This document shows, one piece after another, positions 27,091 through 37,747 of a stretch of 64,000 bases of DNA. Under the pieces are notes generated by a model, which made no database searches, had not been told where the DNA came from, and saw only the letters and a program-made list of their open reading frames with translations. The translations under genes and the position numbers were made by a program. Each line of letters starts with the position of its first letter. Positions within the stretch are counted from its first letter, which is position 1. The stretch is from Micromonospora sp. NBC_00389 (lineage in GTDB: Bacteria; Actinomycetota; Actinomycetes; Mycobacteriales; Micromonosporaceae): positions 1,860,001 to 1,924,000 of the forward strand of contig NZ_CP107947.1 in NCBI RefSeq assembly GCF_036059255.1. The letters run 5' to 3'.

Positions 27091-27801
27091 GTGAGCCGTA
27101 CCCCGCAGGGCCAGCGCGCCAGCCTGGACAAGCAGCCGCACGAGGTCGCCGCGATGTTCGACGGCGTGGCGGAGCGCTACGACCTGACCAACACCGTGCT
27201 CTCCTTCGGCCAGGACCGCTCCTGGCGTCGGTCCACCCGCGCGGCGCTCGGCCTGCGGCCGGGCGAGCGGGTGCTGGACGTCGGTGCGGGCACCGGTGTC
27301 TCGACGCAGGAGCTGGCCCAGTCCGGGGCGTACGCGGTCGGCGCCGACCTGTCGCTGGGCATGCTGTACGCCGGCAAACGGGTCCGGCCCGAGGTGCCGC
27401 TGCTGGCCGGAGACGCGCTGCGACTGCCGTTCGCCGACGCCAGCTTCGACGCGGTGACCATCTCCTTCGCGCTGCGCAACGTCAACGACACGGACGCGGC
27501 CCTGCGCGAGCTGGCCCGGGTGACCCGGCCCGGTGGCCGGCTGGTGGTCTGCGAGTTCAGCACCCCGGTCAACCCGGCCTTCCGGACGGTCTACCTGTCG
27601 TACCTGATGCGGTCGCTGCCGGCGGTGGCCCGTGCGGTGTCCAGCAACCCCGAGGCGTACGTCTACCTGGCCGAGTCGATCCGGGCGTGGCCGGACCAGG
27701 CCGCGCTGGCCGGGCGTCTCGCTGCGGCAGGTTGGGGTCGGGTGGCGTGGCGCAACCTGACCGGCGGCGTGGTCGCCCTGCACCGGGGGATCCGCGACTA
27801 A
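27091..27801 (+). CDS. menG: Demethylmenaquinone methyltransferase
   Basis: 236-residue UbiE/MenG-type SAM methyltransferase performing the last methylation in menaquinone synthesis. Family signature [25 protein letters not shown] at the N terminus, SAM motif [13 protein letters not shown] near residue 65, motif with [24 protein letters not shown] and [12 protein letters not shown]. The GTG at 27091 is preceded by GGAGG at ideal distance; a frame-open upstream start overlaps the terminator. Menaquinone specificity fits the mqn genes nearby. Confidence 0.93.
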   Translation: MSRTPQGQRASLDKQPHEVAAMFDGVAERYDLTNTVLSFGQDRSWRRSTRAALGLRPGERVLDVGAGTGVSTQELAQSGAYAVGADLSLGMLYAGKRVRPEVPLLAGDALRLPFADASFDAVTISFALRNVNDTDAALRELARVTRPGGRLVVCEFSTPVNPAFRTVYLSYLMRSLPAVARAVSSNPEAYVYLAESIRAWPDQAALAGRLAAAGWGRVAWRNLTGGVVALHRGIRD

Positions 27802-27828
27802 CGGCGGACCAGGGGACGGGCATGGACA

Positions 27829-27849
27829 ATATTCAGGTTTCGTGAATAT
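27829..27849 (+). promoter_or_regulatory. AT-rich inverted repeat before the small acidic protein gene
   Basis: Perfect arms ATATTCA (27829-27835) and TGAATAT (27843-27849) with spacer GGTTTCG. AT-rich in a GC-rich context, 27 nt after the menG stop and 37 nt before the next start. Candidate operator. Confidence 0.45.
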
Positions 27850-27886
27850 CAGGCTTTAGTCCACTTTGCCCCGTACGCTCGTCCGC

Positions 27887-28111
27887 ATGACCGGAGCAGA
27901 CCCGGCGGACCCGGTGGCCGCCACCGACGACGACGCGGCCGAACTCATCGCGCAGTTGCGCGCGTTGGCCGGCGCCGATCCGGCGGAGGTCCGGCAGGTG
28001 GTCGCCGAGGTTCTGGCAGCGCTGGATCGGGCGGCGGGTGGCGCTCTGCGCGAGCACCTGCCGGAGACCATCCGCGTGGACGCCGGCCTGGATGCGCCCA
28101 GTCCGGCCTGA
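27887..28111 (+). CDS. Small acidic protein of unknown function
   Basis: 74 residues, acidic, no membrane segment: MTGADPADPVAATDDDAAEL, then predicted helices AELIAQLRALAGADPAEVRQVVAEVLAALDRAAG. Coding bias is typical of the genome (high GC3), which supports a real gene. The ATG at 27887 has no clear ribosome binding site. I do not recognise the family. It sits between menG and the geranylgeranyl-reductase-like gene, so a link to menaquinone is possible but unsupported. Confidence 0.6.
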   Translation: MTGADPADPVAATDDDAAELIAQLRALAGADPAEVRQVVAEVLAALDRAAGGALREHLPETIRVDAGLDAPSPA

Positions 28112-28193
28112 CACCGAGTGTCTGTGGACGGTCATCTGCTGTCACACCGGCGAGTTAGGTACCCCTGATCCTGCGCAGGTATGACACCGGTCA

Positions 28194-28199
28194 TACACT
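28194..28199 (+). promoter_or_regulatory. -10 element of the geranylgeranyl-reductase-like gene
   Basis: TACACT, with the start of transcription expected near 28206, just upstream of the Rex-like site. An inverted repeat ATGAC-ACCG-GTCAT (28181-28194) overlaps the upstream side. No convincing -35 is visible. Confidence 0.4.
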
Positions 28200-28213
28200 C
28201 GTCCCGTCTGGCT

Positions 28214-28229
28214 TGTGAAGCATTTCACG
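28214..28229 (+). promoter_or_regulatory. Rex-like redox operator
   Basis: TGTGAAGCATTTCACG matches the TGTGAA-N4-TTCACA palindrome known for the NADH/NAD-sensing repressor Rex in Streptomyces, with one mismatch in the last base. It lies between the likely transcription start and the ATG at 28251. Rex sites in streptomycetes control respiratory genes including nuo, which fits the neighbourhood. Confidence 0.6.
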
Positions 28230-28250
28230 AGCGTGCGGGAGGAGGCGCGA

Positions 28251-29528
28251 ATGACCGCGGTGGAGCACGATGCCGACGTCATCGTCGTAGGCGCCGGTCC
28301 CGGTGGATCGGCAACGGCGTACCACCTGGCCCGGCACGGCGTACGGGTGCTGCTGCTGGAGAAGACCGAGTTCCCCCGGGAGAAGGTCTGCGGCGACGGG
28401 CTGACCCCGCGCGCCGTGCGCCAGCTCATCCGGATGGGCGTGGACACCTCGCCCGAGGCCGGCTGGCTGCACAACCGGGGCCTGCGGGTGATCGGCGGCG
28501 GGGTACGCCTCGAGCTGGACTGGCCGGACCTGGCCAGCTTCCCCAACTACGGTCTGGTGCGCACCAGGCTGGACTTCGACGACCTGCTCGCCCAACGGGC
28601 GGTGGCCGCCGGCGCCAAGCTGCAGACCAGCGTCAACGTGCTGGGCCCGGTGCTCGACGGCGACGGCCGGGTGACCGGCGTCGAGGCGGAGGTGGGCCCG
28701 GACAAGGAGCCAGCCACCTTCCACGCCCCGCTGGTCGTGGCGGCTGACGGGGTCTCCGGCCGGTTCCCGCTCGCTCTCGGCCTGGCCAAGCGGGAGGACC
28801 GGCCGATCGGCGTGGCCGTCCGCCGCTACTACCGCTCGCCGGCCAAGCACGACGACAACTACCTGGAGTCCTGGCTGGAGTTGCGCAGCAAGGACAGCGG
28901 CGACAACCTGCTGCCCGGGTACGGCTGGATCTTCGGGCTCGGTGACGGGCGGGTCAACGTCGGCCTCGGCGTGCTCAACTCGTCCTCCGCGTTCGGCAAG
29001 ACCAACTACCGGCGGCTGCTCACCGACTGGCTGGCGAACACGCCCGCCGACTGGGGGATGACCGACGAGACCAACGCCGACGGCCCGATCCTCGGCGCGG
29101 CTCTGCCGATGGGCTTCAACCGGGTGCCGCACTACACCCGTGGCGTGATGCTGGTCGGCGACTCCGGCGGCATGGTCAACCCGTTCAACGGGGAGGGCAT
29201 CGCCTACGCCATGGAGTCCGGCGAGCTGGCCGCGGAGGTGGCGGTGCAGGCCCTCGCGCGGCCGGCCGGCGCGGAGCGGGAGCGGGCGCTGATGGCGTAC
29301 CCGAACGAGCTGAAGGCCCGGCTCGGCGGCTACTACCGGCTGGGCGGCATCTTCGTGAAGCTGATCGGCCGTCCGGAGATCATGCGGATCGCCACCAAGC
29401 ACGGAATGCCGCACCCGACGTTGATGCGCTTCGTGCTCAAGCTGTTGGCCAATTTGACCGACCCCCGTGGCGGGGACGCGATGGACCGGGTCATCAACGC
29501 GATGACGAAGGCAGCGCCAGCCGTCTAG
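28251..29528 (+). CDS. Geranylgeranyl reductase-family FAD protein (menaquinone reductase-like)
   Basis: 425-residue flavoprotein. Dinucleotide-binding GAGPGGSATAYHLARHGVRVLLLEK at the N terminus, the family signature FPREKVCGDGLTPRAV near residue 45, and the second FAD motif GDSGGMVNPFNGEGIAYAMESG near residue 310. In mycobacteria a relative (MenJ) reduces one isoprene unit of menaquinone; position between menG and nuo supports that role here, though archaeal-type lipid reduction or another polyprenyl substrate cannot be excluded. ATG 28251 follows GGGAGGAGG. A Rex-like operator lies 22 nt upstream of the start, and a strong terminator follows. Confidence 0.9.
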   Translation: MTAVEHDADVIVVGAGPGGSATAYHLARHGVRVLLLEKTEFPREKVCGDGLTPRAVRQLIRMGVDTSPEAGWLHNRGLRVIGGGVRLELDWPDLASFPNYGLVRTRLDFDDLLAQRAVAAGAKLQTSVNVLGPVLDGDGRVTGVEAEVGPDKEPATFHAPLVVAADGVSGRFPLALGLAKREDRPIGVAVRRYYRSPAKHDDNYLESWLELRSKDSGDNLLPGYGWIFGLGDGRVNVGLGVLNSSSAFGKTNYRRLLTDWLANTPADWGMTDETNADGPILGAALPMGFNRVPHYTRGVMLVGDSGGMVNPFNGEGIAYAMESGELAAEVAVQALARPAGAERERALMAYPNELKARLGGYYRLGGIFVKLIGRPEIMRIATKHGMPHPTLMRFVLKLLANLTDPRGGDAMDRVINAMTKAAPAV

Positions 29529-29537
29529 ACAACCGGT

Positions 29538-29561
29538 GTCGGGGCTGGTCACAGCCCCGAC
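29538..29561 (+). terminator. Terminator between the reductase gene and nuoA
   Basis: Perfect 10-bp stem GTCGGGGCTG / CAGCCCCGAC with loop GTCA, 10 nt after the stop. Separates the upstream gene from nuo unless read-through occurs. Confidence 0.8.
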
Positions 29562-29662
29562 CCGGACAAAGATCGACCCCCGCCGGCAGCCACCGCGTGG
29601 GACGTGAATAGTGTGATTTTCCTCAAGCACCGAGGGCAGGGAAGGACGAGCAGGAGAATACG

Positions 29663-30028
29663 ATGTCGCTCTCGCCTTACGCACCGATCATCGGGCTGTT
29701 CGCCCTCGCCGCGGCGTTCTCGCTGTTCTCCGTTGGCGCCGCCCGCTTCGCAGGTCCCCATCGATACAACAGAGCCAAACTCGAGGCTTACGAGTGCGGC
29801 ATCGAGCCCAGCCCCCAGCCGGTCGGCGGTGGGCGGTTCCCGATCAAGTTCTACCTGACGGCGATGCTCTTCATCGTCTTCGACATCGAGATCATCTTCC
29901 TCTACCCCTGGGCGGTCTCGTTCGACGCTCTGCCGATCTTCGGCTTCGTGGAGATGGTCCTGTTCATCGTCGCGGTCTTCGTCGCGTACGCCTACGTGTG
30001 GCGGCGCGGCGGCCTGGACTGGGACTGA
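29663..30028 (+). CDS. nuoA: NADH-quinone oxidoreductase subunit A
   Basis: 121-residue membrane subunit with three helices; family signature [45 protein letters not shown] with CAGGAG upstream. First gene of a complete 14-gene nuo operon running to 45889. A TAGTGT (29609-29614) about 50 nt upstream may be the operon's -10. Complex I oxidises NADH, reduces menaquinone and pumps protons. Confidence 0.97.
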   Translation: MSLSPYAPIIGLFALAAAFSLFSVGAARFAGPHRYNRAKLEAYECGIEPSPQPVGGGRFPIKFYLTAMLFIVFDIEIIFLYPWAVSFDALPIFGFVEMVLFIVAVFVAYAYVWRRGGLDWD

Positions 30029-30042
30029 GGAAGGAACGTCAG

Positions 30043-30720
30043 ATGGGCATCGAGGAGAAGCTCCCCGCAGGCGTCCTGCTCACCTCGGTGGAGAAGCTGG
30101 TCAACTGGTCGCGGAAGACGTCCTTCTGGGGCGCCACCTTCGGCCTGGCCTGCTGCGCCATCGAGATGATGGCCGCCGGTGGTCCGCACTACGACATGGG
30201 CCGTTGGGGCATGGAGGTCTTCCGGGCCTCGCCCCGGCAGGCCGACCTGATGATCGTGGCTGGCCGCGTGAGTCAGAAGATGGCCCCGGTGTTGCGCCAG
30301 ATCTACGACCAGATGGCCGAGCCCCGCTGGGTGCTCTCGATGGGCGTCTGCGCCAGCAGCGGCGGCATGTTCAACAACTACGCGATCGTGCAGGGCGTCG
30401 ACCACGTGGTGCCGGTCGACATGTACCTGCCCGGCTGCCCGCCCCGGCCGGAGATGCTCATCGACGCGATCCTCAAGCTCCGCGAGAAGATCATGTATGA
30501 GCCGCTGGGCCCGAACGGCCGCAAGATGCTCGAGGCCCGTCAGGAGCGTGGTGACGTCCCCGTCGTGCCCTACGGCTCGATGCCGTCCTCGTACCGCAGC
30601 GACAAGGCCCGGCGTGCCGAGTGGACCCAGGCGGTCCGCGAGGGGCGCGAGGAGCAGCTGCGGATCGAGAACTGGATGAACGCCCAGAACCATCTCCACG
30701 CGCACAGGGGCCCGAAGTGA
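30043..30720 (+). CDS. nuoB: NADH-quinone oxidoreductase subunit B
   Basis: 225-residue subunit that holds the terminal [4Fe-4S] cluster N2 next to the quinone. Ligand Cys are the CC pair in [21 protein letters not shown] and PGCPPRPE. The C-terminal tail of about 60 residues is longer than in E. coli, as common in actinobacteria. ATG 30043, 14 nt after nuoA. Confidence 0.97.
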   Translation: MGIEEKLPAGVLLTSVEKLVNWSRKTSFWGATFGLACCAIEMMAAGGPHYDMGRWGMEVFRASPRQADLMIVAGRVSQKMAPVLRQIYDQMAEPRWVLSMGVCASSGGMFNNYAIVQGVDHVVPVDMYLPGCPPRPEMLIDAILKLREKIMYEPLGPNGRKMLEARQERGDVPVVPYGSMPSSYRSDKARRAEWTQAVREGREEQLRIENWMNAQNHLHAHRGPK

Positions 30721-31454
30721 CCGCACCGAACGAGAAGAACAACGACGGCGGGGTGCCGGTGCCGGTCACGCCGGCCGGCGCCAGCAGCACCGCCCCGGCC
30801 GAGTACCCGCCGGCCAGCCCGGCCGGCCGGGGGATGTTCGGCAACCAGGGCACCGGGGACGTGTCCGGCTACGGCGGCCTGGTGCGCCAGCGCCAGCCGA
30901 TCGAGGAGGCCACCCGCCCGTACGGCGGCTACTTCGACGAGGTCCGCGACGCGCTGGAGGAGGCGTACCCGGCCTTCGGCGACGCGATCGAGAAGGTCGT
31001 GGTCGACCGGGGCGAGCTGACCCTGCACGTCCGCCCGGAGCGCATCGCCGAGGTCTGCCAGGTGATGCGGGACGACCTGGCGCTGCGCTTCGAGCTGTGC
31101 TCGTCGGTGTCCGGCGTGGACTATCTCGGTGCGGACGAGCGCCGGCTGCACGTGGTCTACCTGCTCACCTCGATGACCTACCGGCGTCGGGTCCGGCTGG
31201 AGGCCGCGGTCTCCGTCGAGAGCCCGCACCTGCCCAGCGTGACCGCCGTCTACCCGACTGCTGACTGGCAGGAGCGGGAGGCGTACGACATGTTCGGCAT
31301 CGTCTTCGACGGCCACCCCAACCTGACCCGGATCCTCATGCCGGACGACTGGGAGGGCCACCCGCAGCGCAAGGACTACCCGCTCGGTGGCGTGGCGGTC
31401 GAGTACAAGGGCGCCGAGATCCCGCCACCGGACCGGAGGAGGTCCTACCAGTGA
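30717..31454 (+). CDS. nuoC: NADH-quinone oxidoreductase subunit C
   Basis: 245-residue peripheral-arm subunit. The first 70 residues are low complexity (Pro/Ala/Gly); the conserved domain follows with [23 protein letters not shown] and the signature [25 protein letters not shown]. The GTG overlaps nuoB by 4 nt. NuoC and NuoD are separate here rather than fused as in E. coli. Confidence 0.96.
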   Translation: MTAPNEKNNDGGVPVPVTPAGASSTAPAEYPPASPAGRGMFGNQGTGDVSGYGGLVRQRQPIEEATRPYGGYFDEVRDALEEAYPAFGDAIEKVVVDRGELTLHVRPERIAEVCQVMRDDLALRFELCSSVSGVDYLGADERRLHVVYLLTSMTYRRRVRLEAAVSVESPHLPSVTAVYPTADWQEREAYDMFGIVFDGHPNLTRILMPDDWEGHPQRKDYPLGGVAVEYKGAEIPPPDRRRSYQ

Positions 31455-32776
31455 CCACGTCGAACTACGCGACCGAACGCGAGACCACCGAGGGTCGGGT
31501 CTTCACCGTCACCGGTGGGGACTGGGACACGATCGTCTCGGGCACCGACCCGATCAACGACGAGCGCATCGTGGTCAACATGGGTCCGCAGCACCCGTCC
31601 ACGCACGGTGTGCTGCGGCTGGTCCTGGAGCTGGAGGGCGAGACGGTCCGCGAGGCGCGGTCGGTCATCGGGTACCTGCACACCGGCATCGAGAAGAACC
31701 TCGAGTACCGCAACTGGGTGCAGGGCACGACGTTCGTGACCCGGATGGACTACCTGGCCCCGCTGTTCAACGAGACGGCCTACAGCCTCGCGGTGGAGAA
31801 GCTGCTCGGCATCACCGACGACATCACCGAGCGGGCCACCACGATCCGGGTCCTGATGATGGAGCTGAACCGGATCTCGTCGCACCTGGTCTGGGTGGCC
31901 ACCACGGCCATGGAACTCGGCGCGATCAACATGATGTTGTACGGCTTCCGCGAGCGGGAGTACATCCTCGACATCTTCGAGACCATCACCGGCCTGCGGA
32001 TGAACCACGCGTACGTCCGGCCGGGCGGCGTGGCGCAGGACGTGCCGGACGAGGCGATCCACAAGATCCAGCAGTTCCTCAAGCTGTTGCCGAAGCGGCT
32101 CAAGGAGTACGAGGACCTGCTCTCCGGCCAGCCGATCTGGACCCAGCGCACGAAGAACGTGGCAGTGCTGGACGTGACCGGCTGCCTCGCGCTCGGCGTC
32201 ACCGGCCCGGTGCTGCGCTCCGCCGGCCTCGCCTGGGACCTGCGCAAGACCATGCCGTACTGCGGCTACGAGACGTACGAGTTCGACGTGCCGACCCACT
32301 CCGACGGTGACGTGTGGGGCCGCTACCTGGTCCGGCTCGCCGAGATCCGGGAGTCGATGAAGCTGGTCGAGCAGGCCCTCGACCGGCTCAAGCCGGGCCC
32401 GGTGATGGTGGCCGACCGCAAGATCGCCTGGCCGGCGCAGCTGGCCATCGGCGTCGACGGCCTGGGCAACTCGCTGGAGCACGTCGCGAAGATCATGGGT
32501 CAGTCGATGGAGTCGCTGATCCACCACTTCAAGCTGGTCACCGAGGGCTTCCGGGTCCCGCCCGGCCAGGTGTACGTCGGCATCGAGTCGCCCCGCGGCG
32601 AGTTGGGCGTACACGCGGTCTCCGACGGTGGCACCCGGCCGTACCGGGTGCACTACCGGGAGCCGAGCTTCGTCAACCTCCAGGCCCTCCCGGCGATGGC
32701 CGAGGGCGGCCTGATCGCCGACGTGATCGCCGGCGGCGCCTCGTTGGACCCCGTGATGGGTGGGTGTGACCGATGA
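31451..32776 (+). CDS. nuoD: NADH-quinone oxidoreductase subunit D
   Basis: 441-residue 49-kDa homologue forming the quinone-binding cavity with NuoB. Signature [22 protein letters not shown] near residue 45, HTGIEKN and the C-terminal [21 protein letters not shown] with DPVMGGCDR at the end. GTG overlaps nuoC by 4 nt. Confidence 0.97.
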   Translation: MTTSNYATERETTEGRVFTVTGGDWDTIVSGTDPINDERIVVNMGPQHPSTHGVLRLVLELEGETVREARSVIGYLHTGIEKNLEYRNWVQGTTFVTRMDYLAPLFNETAYSLAVEKLLGITDDITERATTIRVLMMELNRISSHLVWVATTAMELGAINMMLYGFREREYILDIFETITGLRMNHAYVRPGGVAQDVPDEAIHKIQQFLKLLPKRLKEYEDLLSGQPIWTQRTKNVAVLDVTGCLALGVTGPVLRSAGLAWDLRKTMPYCGYETYEFDVPTHSDGDVWGRYLVRLAEIRESMKLVEQALDRLKPGPVMVADRKIAWPAQLAIGVDGLGNSLEHVAKIMGQSMESLIHHFKLVTEGFRVPPGQVYVGIESPRGELGVHAVSDGGTRPYRVHYREPSFVNLQALPAMAEGGLIADVIAGGASLDPVMGGCDR

Positions 32777-33927
32777 CTTTCACTGAGACGACCCGGGAGC
32801 GGGCGCGCGAGATCATCGCGCGCTACCCGGCGGACCGGTCCCGTTCGGCGCTGCTGCCGCTGCTGCACCTGGTCCAGGCGGAGGAGGGGTACGTCTCCCC
32901 GTCCGGCGTCGCGTTCTGCGCCGAGGTGCTCGGCCTGAACAAGGCGCAGGTCGGCGCGGTTGCCACCTTCTACACCATGTACAAGCGCAAGCCGACCGGC
33001 GACTTCCTGGTCAGCGTCTGCACCAACACCATGTGCAACGTGCTCGGCGGTCAGGAGGTCTACGACACCCTCGCCGAGCACCTCGGCGTCGGGCACGACG
33101 AGACCACCGCCGACGGGAAGATCACCCTGGAGCACGCCGAGTGCCTGGCGGCCTGCGACTACGGCCCGGTGATGACCGTCAACTACGACTTCTTCGACGG
33201 CGTGGACTCGTCCACCGCGGTCGGCGTGGTCGACGAGCTGCGCGCCGGCGGGCGGCCGATGCCGACCCGGGGCGCTCGGCTCTGCACGCTCAAGGAGATG
33301 GCGGTGCAGCTCGCCGGTTTCGCCGACGAGCGGGACGGCGCGGTCGCCGACGGCGGGCCGGGCGAGCCCACCCTGCGCGGGCTGCGGCTGGCGCAGCAGC
33401 ACGGCGTCTCGGTGCCGGGCTTCGACCCGAACACCCCGATCCGCAGCAAGGCGGAGGCGGACAAGGCGGCGGCGAAGGCGAAGGCCGCCGAGGCCAGCGC
33501 GAAGCCGGCCGAGGCGCCCGCCAAGCCGGTCACCCCGGTGAAGGGTGGCGACGGCGCGTCCGCTCCGACGGGTACGCCCGGCACCGGCCAGCCGGTTCCC
33601 GCCGCTGCGGCGACCGGCAGCACCGCGCCGGACGTGAAGGCGCCGGACGACAAGTCGCCGCAGGTGCGTACCGCCGAGACCCGGCAGCCGGACGCGGCGA
33701 CCGCCGTGCCGGACGCGCCCGGCACCAAGGTTCCGGCGGAGACCTCGCCGCCGGGCCCGCGTGACGCGCAGGAGGCGCAGGCCGCCGGCGTGGCGGCCAA
33801 CGAGCCGGCCGGCGACGGCAAGCCCGCCGGTGACTCCACCGGCGCGCAGGAGCGAAACCTCAACGAAGCGTCGGCGAGCGCCGGTGGCGCGAACTCCGCC
33901 GCGAGCGAAACGGGGGCACAGAAGTGA
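32773..33927 (+). CDS. nuoE: NADH-quinone oxidoreductase subunit E with long Ala/Pro/Lys tail
   Basis: 384 residues, about twice the usual NuoE. Residues 1-215 are the thioredoxin-like [2Fe-2S] domain with CTNTMC and [11 protein letters not shown] carrying the four cluster Cys. Residues about 225-384 are an extension rich in Ala, Pro, Lys, Thr and Glu (for example [18 protein letters not shown]), likely disordered. The ATG overlaps nuoD and the stop overlaps nuoF, so the tail is genuinely in frame. It would project from the NADH-oxidising tip. Confidence 0.95.
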   Translation: MTFTETTRERAREIIARYPADRSRSALLPLLHLVQAEEGYVSPSGVAFCAEVLGLNKAQVGAVATFYTMYKRKPTGDFLVSVCTNTMCNVLGGQEVYDTLAEHLGVGHDETTADGKITLEHAECLAACDYGPVMTVNYDFFDGVDSSTAVGVVDELRAGGRPMPTRGARLCTLKEMAVQLAGFADERDGAVADGGPGEPTLRGLRLAQQHGVSVPGFDPNTPIRSKAEADKAAAKAKAAEASAKPAEAPAKPVTPVKGGDGASAPTGTPGTGQPVPAAAATGSTAPDVKAPDDKSPQVRTAETRQPDAATAVPDAPGTKVPAETSPPGPRDAQEAQAAGVAANEPAGDGKPAGDSTGAQERNLNEASASAGGANSAASETGAQK

Positions 33928-35240
33928 CCACTCCCCGCCCGGAGACGCTGGCCAAGCTGACGCCGGTGCTGACCAAGCGCTGGCTGTCCCCGGACGCCTG
34001 GCGGATCGGCACCTACGAGCAGTTGGACGGCTACGCCGCCCTGCGCAAGGCGCTCAAGGCCCACCCGGACGACCTGATCCAGCTGATCAAGGACTCCGGG
34101 CTGCGCGGCCGAGGCGGCGCCGGCTTCCCCACCGGTCTCAAGTGGGGCTTCATCCCGCAGGGCGACGGCAAGCCGCACTACCTCGTGGTCAACGCCGACG
34201 AGGGCGAGCCGGGCACCTGCAAGGACCTGCCGCTGATGACGCACGACCCGCACGCGCTGGTCGAGGGCGTCATCATCGCGTCGTACGCGATCCGGGCCAG
34301 CCGCGCCTACATCTACATCCGGGGCGAGGCGGTGCACGCCGCGCGCCGGCTGCGCAACGCGGTCCAGGAGGCGTACGACAAGGGCTACCTCGGTCGGAAC
34401 ATCCTGCGCAGCGGCTACGACCTCGAGCTGGTGGTGCACTCCGGCGCCGGGGCGTACATCTGCGGCGAGGAGACGGCGCTGCTGGACTCGCTGGAGGGGT
34501 TCCGGGGCCAGCCCCGGCTGCGGCCGCCGTTCCCGGCCACCCACGGCCTGTACGCCAGCCCGACGGTGGTGAACAACGTCGGCACCATCGCCAGCGTGCC
34601 GCCGATCGTGCTCGGCGGAGCCGACTGGTGGAAGACCATGGGCACCGAGAAGTCCTCCGGGCCGATGATCTACTCGCTCTCCGGGCGGATCGCCAACCCC
34701 GGCCAGTACGAGTGCTCGATGGGCGTCACGCTGCGTGAGCTGCTGGAACTGGCCGGTGGGATGCAGCCTGGCCACAACCTGAGGTTCTGGACCCCGGGCG
34801 GCTCGTCCACCCCGCTGCTCGCCGCCGAGCACCTGGACGTGCCACTGGACTTCGAGGGGGTGGCGGCGGCCGGCTCGATCCTCGGCACCACGGCCACCCA
34901 GATCTTCTCCGACCAGGACTGCCCGGTCTACGCGACGTACCGATGGCTGGAGTTCTACCACCACGAGTCGTGCGGCAAGTGCACCCCGTGCCGTGAGGGC
35001 AACTACTGGATGGTCCGGGTCTACCGGCGGATCCTCGCCGGTCAGGGCACCCACGAGGACCTGGACACCCTCCTGGACACCTGCGACAACATCCTCGGCC
35101 GCTCGTTCTGCGGTCTCGGCGACGGCGCGACCAGCTCGGTGACCTCGTCGCTGAAGTACTTCAAGCAGGACTACCTCGACTACATCGAGGGACGGACCGC
35201 GCCGAAGCTCTCCGACAAGCAGCTGGTTGGAGCTCACTGA
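33924..35240 (+). CDS. nuoF: NADH-quinone oxidoreductase subunit F
   Basis: 438-residue NADH/FMN subunit. FMN-binding [15 protein letters not shown] near residue 65, NADH region [12 protein letters not shown], and the [4Fe-4S] N3 site [11 protein letters not shown] with distal Cys in SFCGLGDG. Residues 120-150 carry GGxxA-type [12 protein letters not shown] overlaps nuoE by 4 nt. Confidence 0.97.
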   Translation: MTTPRPETLAKLTPVLTKRWLSPDAWRIGTYEQLDGYAALRKALKAHPDDLIQLIKDSGLRGRGGAGFPTGLKWGFIPQGDGKPHYLVVNADEGEPGTCKDLPLMTHDPHALVEGVIIASYAIRASRAYIYIRGEAVHAARRLRNAVQEAYDKGYLGRNILRSGYDLELVVHSGAGAYICGEETALLDSLEGFRGQPRLRPPFPATHGLYASPTVVNNVGTIASVPPIVLGGADWWKTMGTEKSSGPMIYSLSGRIANPGQYECSMGVTLRELLELAGGMQPGHNLRFWTPGGSSTPLLAAEHLDVPLDFEGVAAAGSILGTTATQIFSDQDCPVYATYRWLEFYHHESCGKCTPCREGNYWMVRVYRRILAGQGTHEDLDTLLDTCDNILGRSFCGLGDGATSSVTSSLKYFKQDYLDYIEGRTAPKLSDKQLVGAH

Positions 35241-37747
35241 TGACGGACGTAGCCAAGCAGACCGACACGGTCACCCTCACCATCGACGGCGTCGAGGTCA
35301 CCGCCCCCAAGGGGACGCTGCTGATCCGGGTCGCCGAGCAGATGGGCACCGAGATCCCCCGGTTCTGCGACCACCCGCTGCTGGCACCGGCCGGCGCGTG
35401 CCGGCAGTGCCTGGTCGAGGTGGAGGGGCAGCGCAAGCCGGTCGCCTCCTGCACCCAGACCGTCGCCGACGGCATGGTGGTCCGTACCCAGATCACCTCC
35501 CCGGTGGCCAAGAAGGCGCAGGAGGGGGTGATGGAGCTGCTGCTGCTCAACCACCCGCTGGACTGCCCGATGTGTGACAAGGGCGGCGAGTGCCCCCTGC
35601 AGAACCAGGCGATGTCCACCGGCCGCACCGACTCCCGCTTCCACGAGCACAAGCGGGAGTACGAGAAGCCGATGGCGATCAGCAGCCAGGTGCTGCTGGA
35701 CCGCGAGCGGTGCGTGCTCTGTCAGCGCTGCACCCGGTTCTCCGAGGAGATCGCCGGCGACAAGTTCATCGACCTGATGGGCCGGTCGTCCGCCGAGGAA
35801 ATCAACATCTACCGGGACGACGCGTACGGCGAGCAGGGCGACGCGGGTGACGTGCCGTTCAACTCCTACTTCTCCGGTAACACCGTGCAGATCTGCCCGG
35901 TCGGCGCGCTCACCGGTTCCCAGTACCGGTTCCGGGCCCGCCCGTTCGACCTGGTCTCCAGCCCGAGCGTCTGCGAGCACTGCTCGGCCGGCTGCGAGCA
36001 GCGCACCGACTGGCGGCGCGGCAAGGTGCTGCGCCGGCTGGCCGGCGACGAGCCGGCGGTGAACGAGGAGTGGAACTGCGACAAGGGCCGGTGGGGCTTC
36101 CAGTACGCCCGCGCCACCGACCGGCTGACCACCCCGCTGGTCCGCGACAAGCGCACCGGTGAGCTGCGGGAGGCGTCCTGGAGTGAGGCGCTCACCGTGG
36201 CCGCCGAGGGGCTGCACGCAGCCCGGGAAGGCGGACAGGGCACCGCGGTGCTCACCGGCGGTCGACTGACCGTCGAGGACGCCTACGCGTACGCGAAGTT
36301 CGCCCGCGTCGCGCTGAACACCAACGACATCGACTTCCGGGCCCGGCCGGTCTCCCGCGAGGAGGCCGACTTCCTGGCCAGCTCGGTCGCCGGGGTCACC
36401 GACGTCACCTACACCGACGTGGAGAACGCGCCGGCCGTGGTGCTGGTCGGCCTGGAGCCGGAGGAGGAGTGCCCGATCCTCTTCCTGCGGCTGCGCAAGG
36501 CGTACCTGAAGAAGACGCTGACGGTGTACGCGCTCGCACCGTTCGCCACCCGTGGCCTGGAGAAGCTCGGTGCCAAGCTGGCCCGGGTGGTGCCGGGCGA
36601 GGAGGCCAGCGTGCTCGCCGAGCACGCCACGGTCGCCGAGGCGCTGAGCGCGCCGGGCGCGATCCTGATCGTCGGCGAGCGGCTGGCCAGTGTGCCGGGC
36701 GGGCTCTCCGCAGCGGCCAACGTGGCCCGGCGTACCGGCGCGAAGCTGGCCTGGGTGCCGCGGCGCGCGGGTGACCGCGGCGCGGTCGACGCCGGCTGCC
36801 TGCCCAACCTGCTCCCCGGTGGCCGGCTGGTCACCGAGCCGGCGGCCCGGGCCGAGTTGGGCGAGGCGTGGGACATCCCGGCCGGGGTGATCCCGAGCCA
36901 GGCCGGTCGGGACACCGATCAGATCCTGTCGGCCGCCGCCAACGGGCAGCTCGGCGCGCTGGTGGTGGGCGGTGTGGACCCGGCCGACCTGGCCGACCCG
37001 CGGCTGGCCGAGGCCGCCCTGGACGCGGTGCCGTTCCTGGTCAGCCTGGAGCTGCGCGGCAGCGCGGTGACCCGGCGGGCGGACGTGGTGCTGCCGGTCG
37101 CCCCGGTGGTCGAGAAGGCCGGCAGCTTCCTGGACTGGGAGGGCCGGCTGCGTCCGTTCGAGGCGGTGCTGCAGACCGCCGCGATGACCGACGGCCGGGT
37201 GCTCGACGCGCTGGCCGCGCTGCTCGACGTGCGACTGGGCACCGCCGACGTGCCGAGCGTGCGACGCGAGCTCGGCTCGCTGCCGGCGACGCGCACCCAG
37301 CGGCCGGCCGCGCCGTCGGTGGCGCCGGGCACCGTGCCGCACCCGGGCACCGGGGAGGCCGTGTTGGCCACCTGGCACCAACTGGTCGACCTGGGCACCC
37401 TGATCGACGGCGACGAGGACCTCGCCGGCACCGCACGCCCGCCGGTGGTCCGGCTGGGCAAGGGCACCGCCGAGGCGCTCGGCGTCACCGACGGCGACCC
37501 GGTCACGGTGGGCACCGACCGGGGGGCGCTGACCCTGCCGGCGGAGCTCACCGAGATGCCGGACGGCGTGGTCTGGCTGCCGACCAACTCACCGGGCTCG
37601 ACCGTGCGACGCAGCCTCGGGGCGACGTCCGGCGCGGTCGTCCGGATCTCCGTTCCCGCACCGAGCGTGGCCGTCCCGGCCGGGCGCGTGGCGGCGGACG
37701 AAGCCGGTCTCCCCGGTCCGCTCCTCAACGCTGGGGGTAACCAGTGA
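35240..37747 (+). CDS. nuoG: NADH-quinone oxidoreductase subunit G
   Basis: 835-residue iron-sulfur subunit. N terminus: [2Fe-2S] N1b ([21 protein letters not shown]), N4/N5 ligands in [15 protein letters not shown] and [24 protein letters not shown] motif near residue 250 belongs to the molybdopterin-oxidoreductase-like domain and suggests the extra N7-type cluster. The remainder is the molybdopterin-type fold, without cofactor in complex I. ATG shares one base with the nuoF stop. Confidence 0.96.
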   Translation: MTDVAKQTDTVTLTIDGVEVTAPKGTLLIRVAEQMGTEIPRFCDHPLLAPAGACRQCLVEVEGQRKPVASCTQTVADGMVVRTQITSPVAKKAQEGVMELLLLNHPLDCPMCDKGGECPLQNQAMSTGRTDSRFHEHKREYEKPMAISSQVLLDRERCVLCQRCTRFSEEIAGDKFIDLMGRSSAEEINIYRDDAYGEQGDAGDVPFNSYFSGNTVQICPVGALTGSQYRFRARPFDLVSSPSVCEHCSAGCEQRTDWRRGKVLRRLAGDEPAVNEEWNCDKGRWGFQYARATDRLTTPLVRDKRTGELREASWSEALTVAAEGLHAAREGGQGTAVLTGGRLTVEDAYAYAKFARVALNTNDIDFRARPVSREEADFLASSVAGVTDVTYTDVENAPAVVLVGLEPEEECPILFLRLRKAYLKKTLTVYALAPFATRGLEKLGAKLARVVPGEEASVLAEHATVAEALSAPGAILIVGERLASVPGGLSAAANVARRTGAKLAWVPRRAGDRGAVDAGCLPNLLPGGRLVTEPAARAELGEAWDIPAGVIPSQAGRDTDQILSAAANGQLGALVVGGVDPADLADPRLAEAALDAVPFLVSLELRGSAVTRRADVVLPVAPVVEKAGSFLDWEGRLRPFEAVLQTAAMTDGRVLDALAALLDVRLGTADVPSVRRELGSLPATRTQRPAAPSVAPGTVPHPGTGEAVLATWHQLVDLGTLIDGDEDLAGTARPPVVRLGKGTAEALGVTDGDPVTVGTDRGALTLPAELTEMPDGVVWLPTNSPGSTVRRSLGATSGAVVRISVPAPSVAVPAGRVAADEAGLPGPLLNAGGNQ

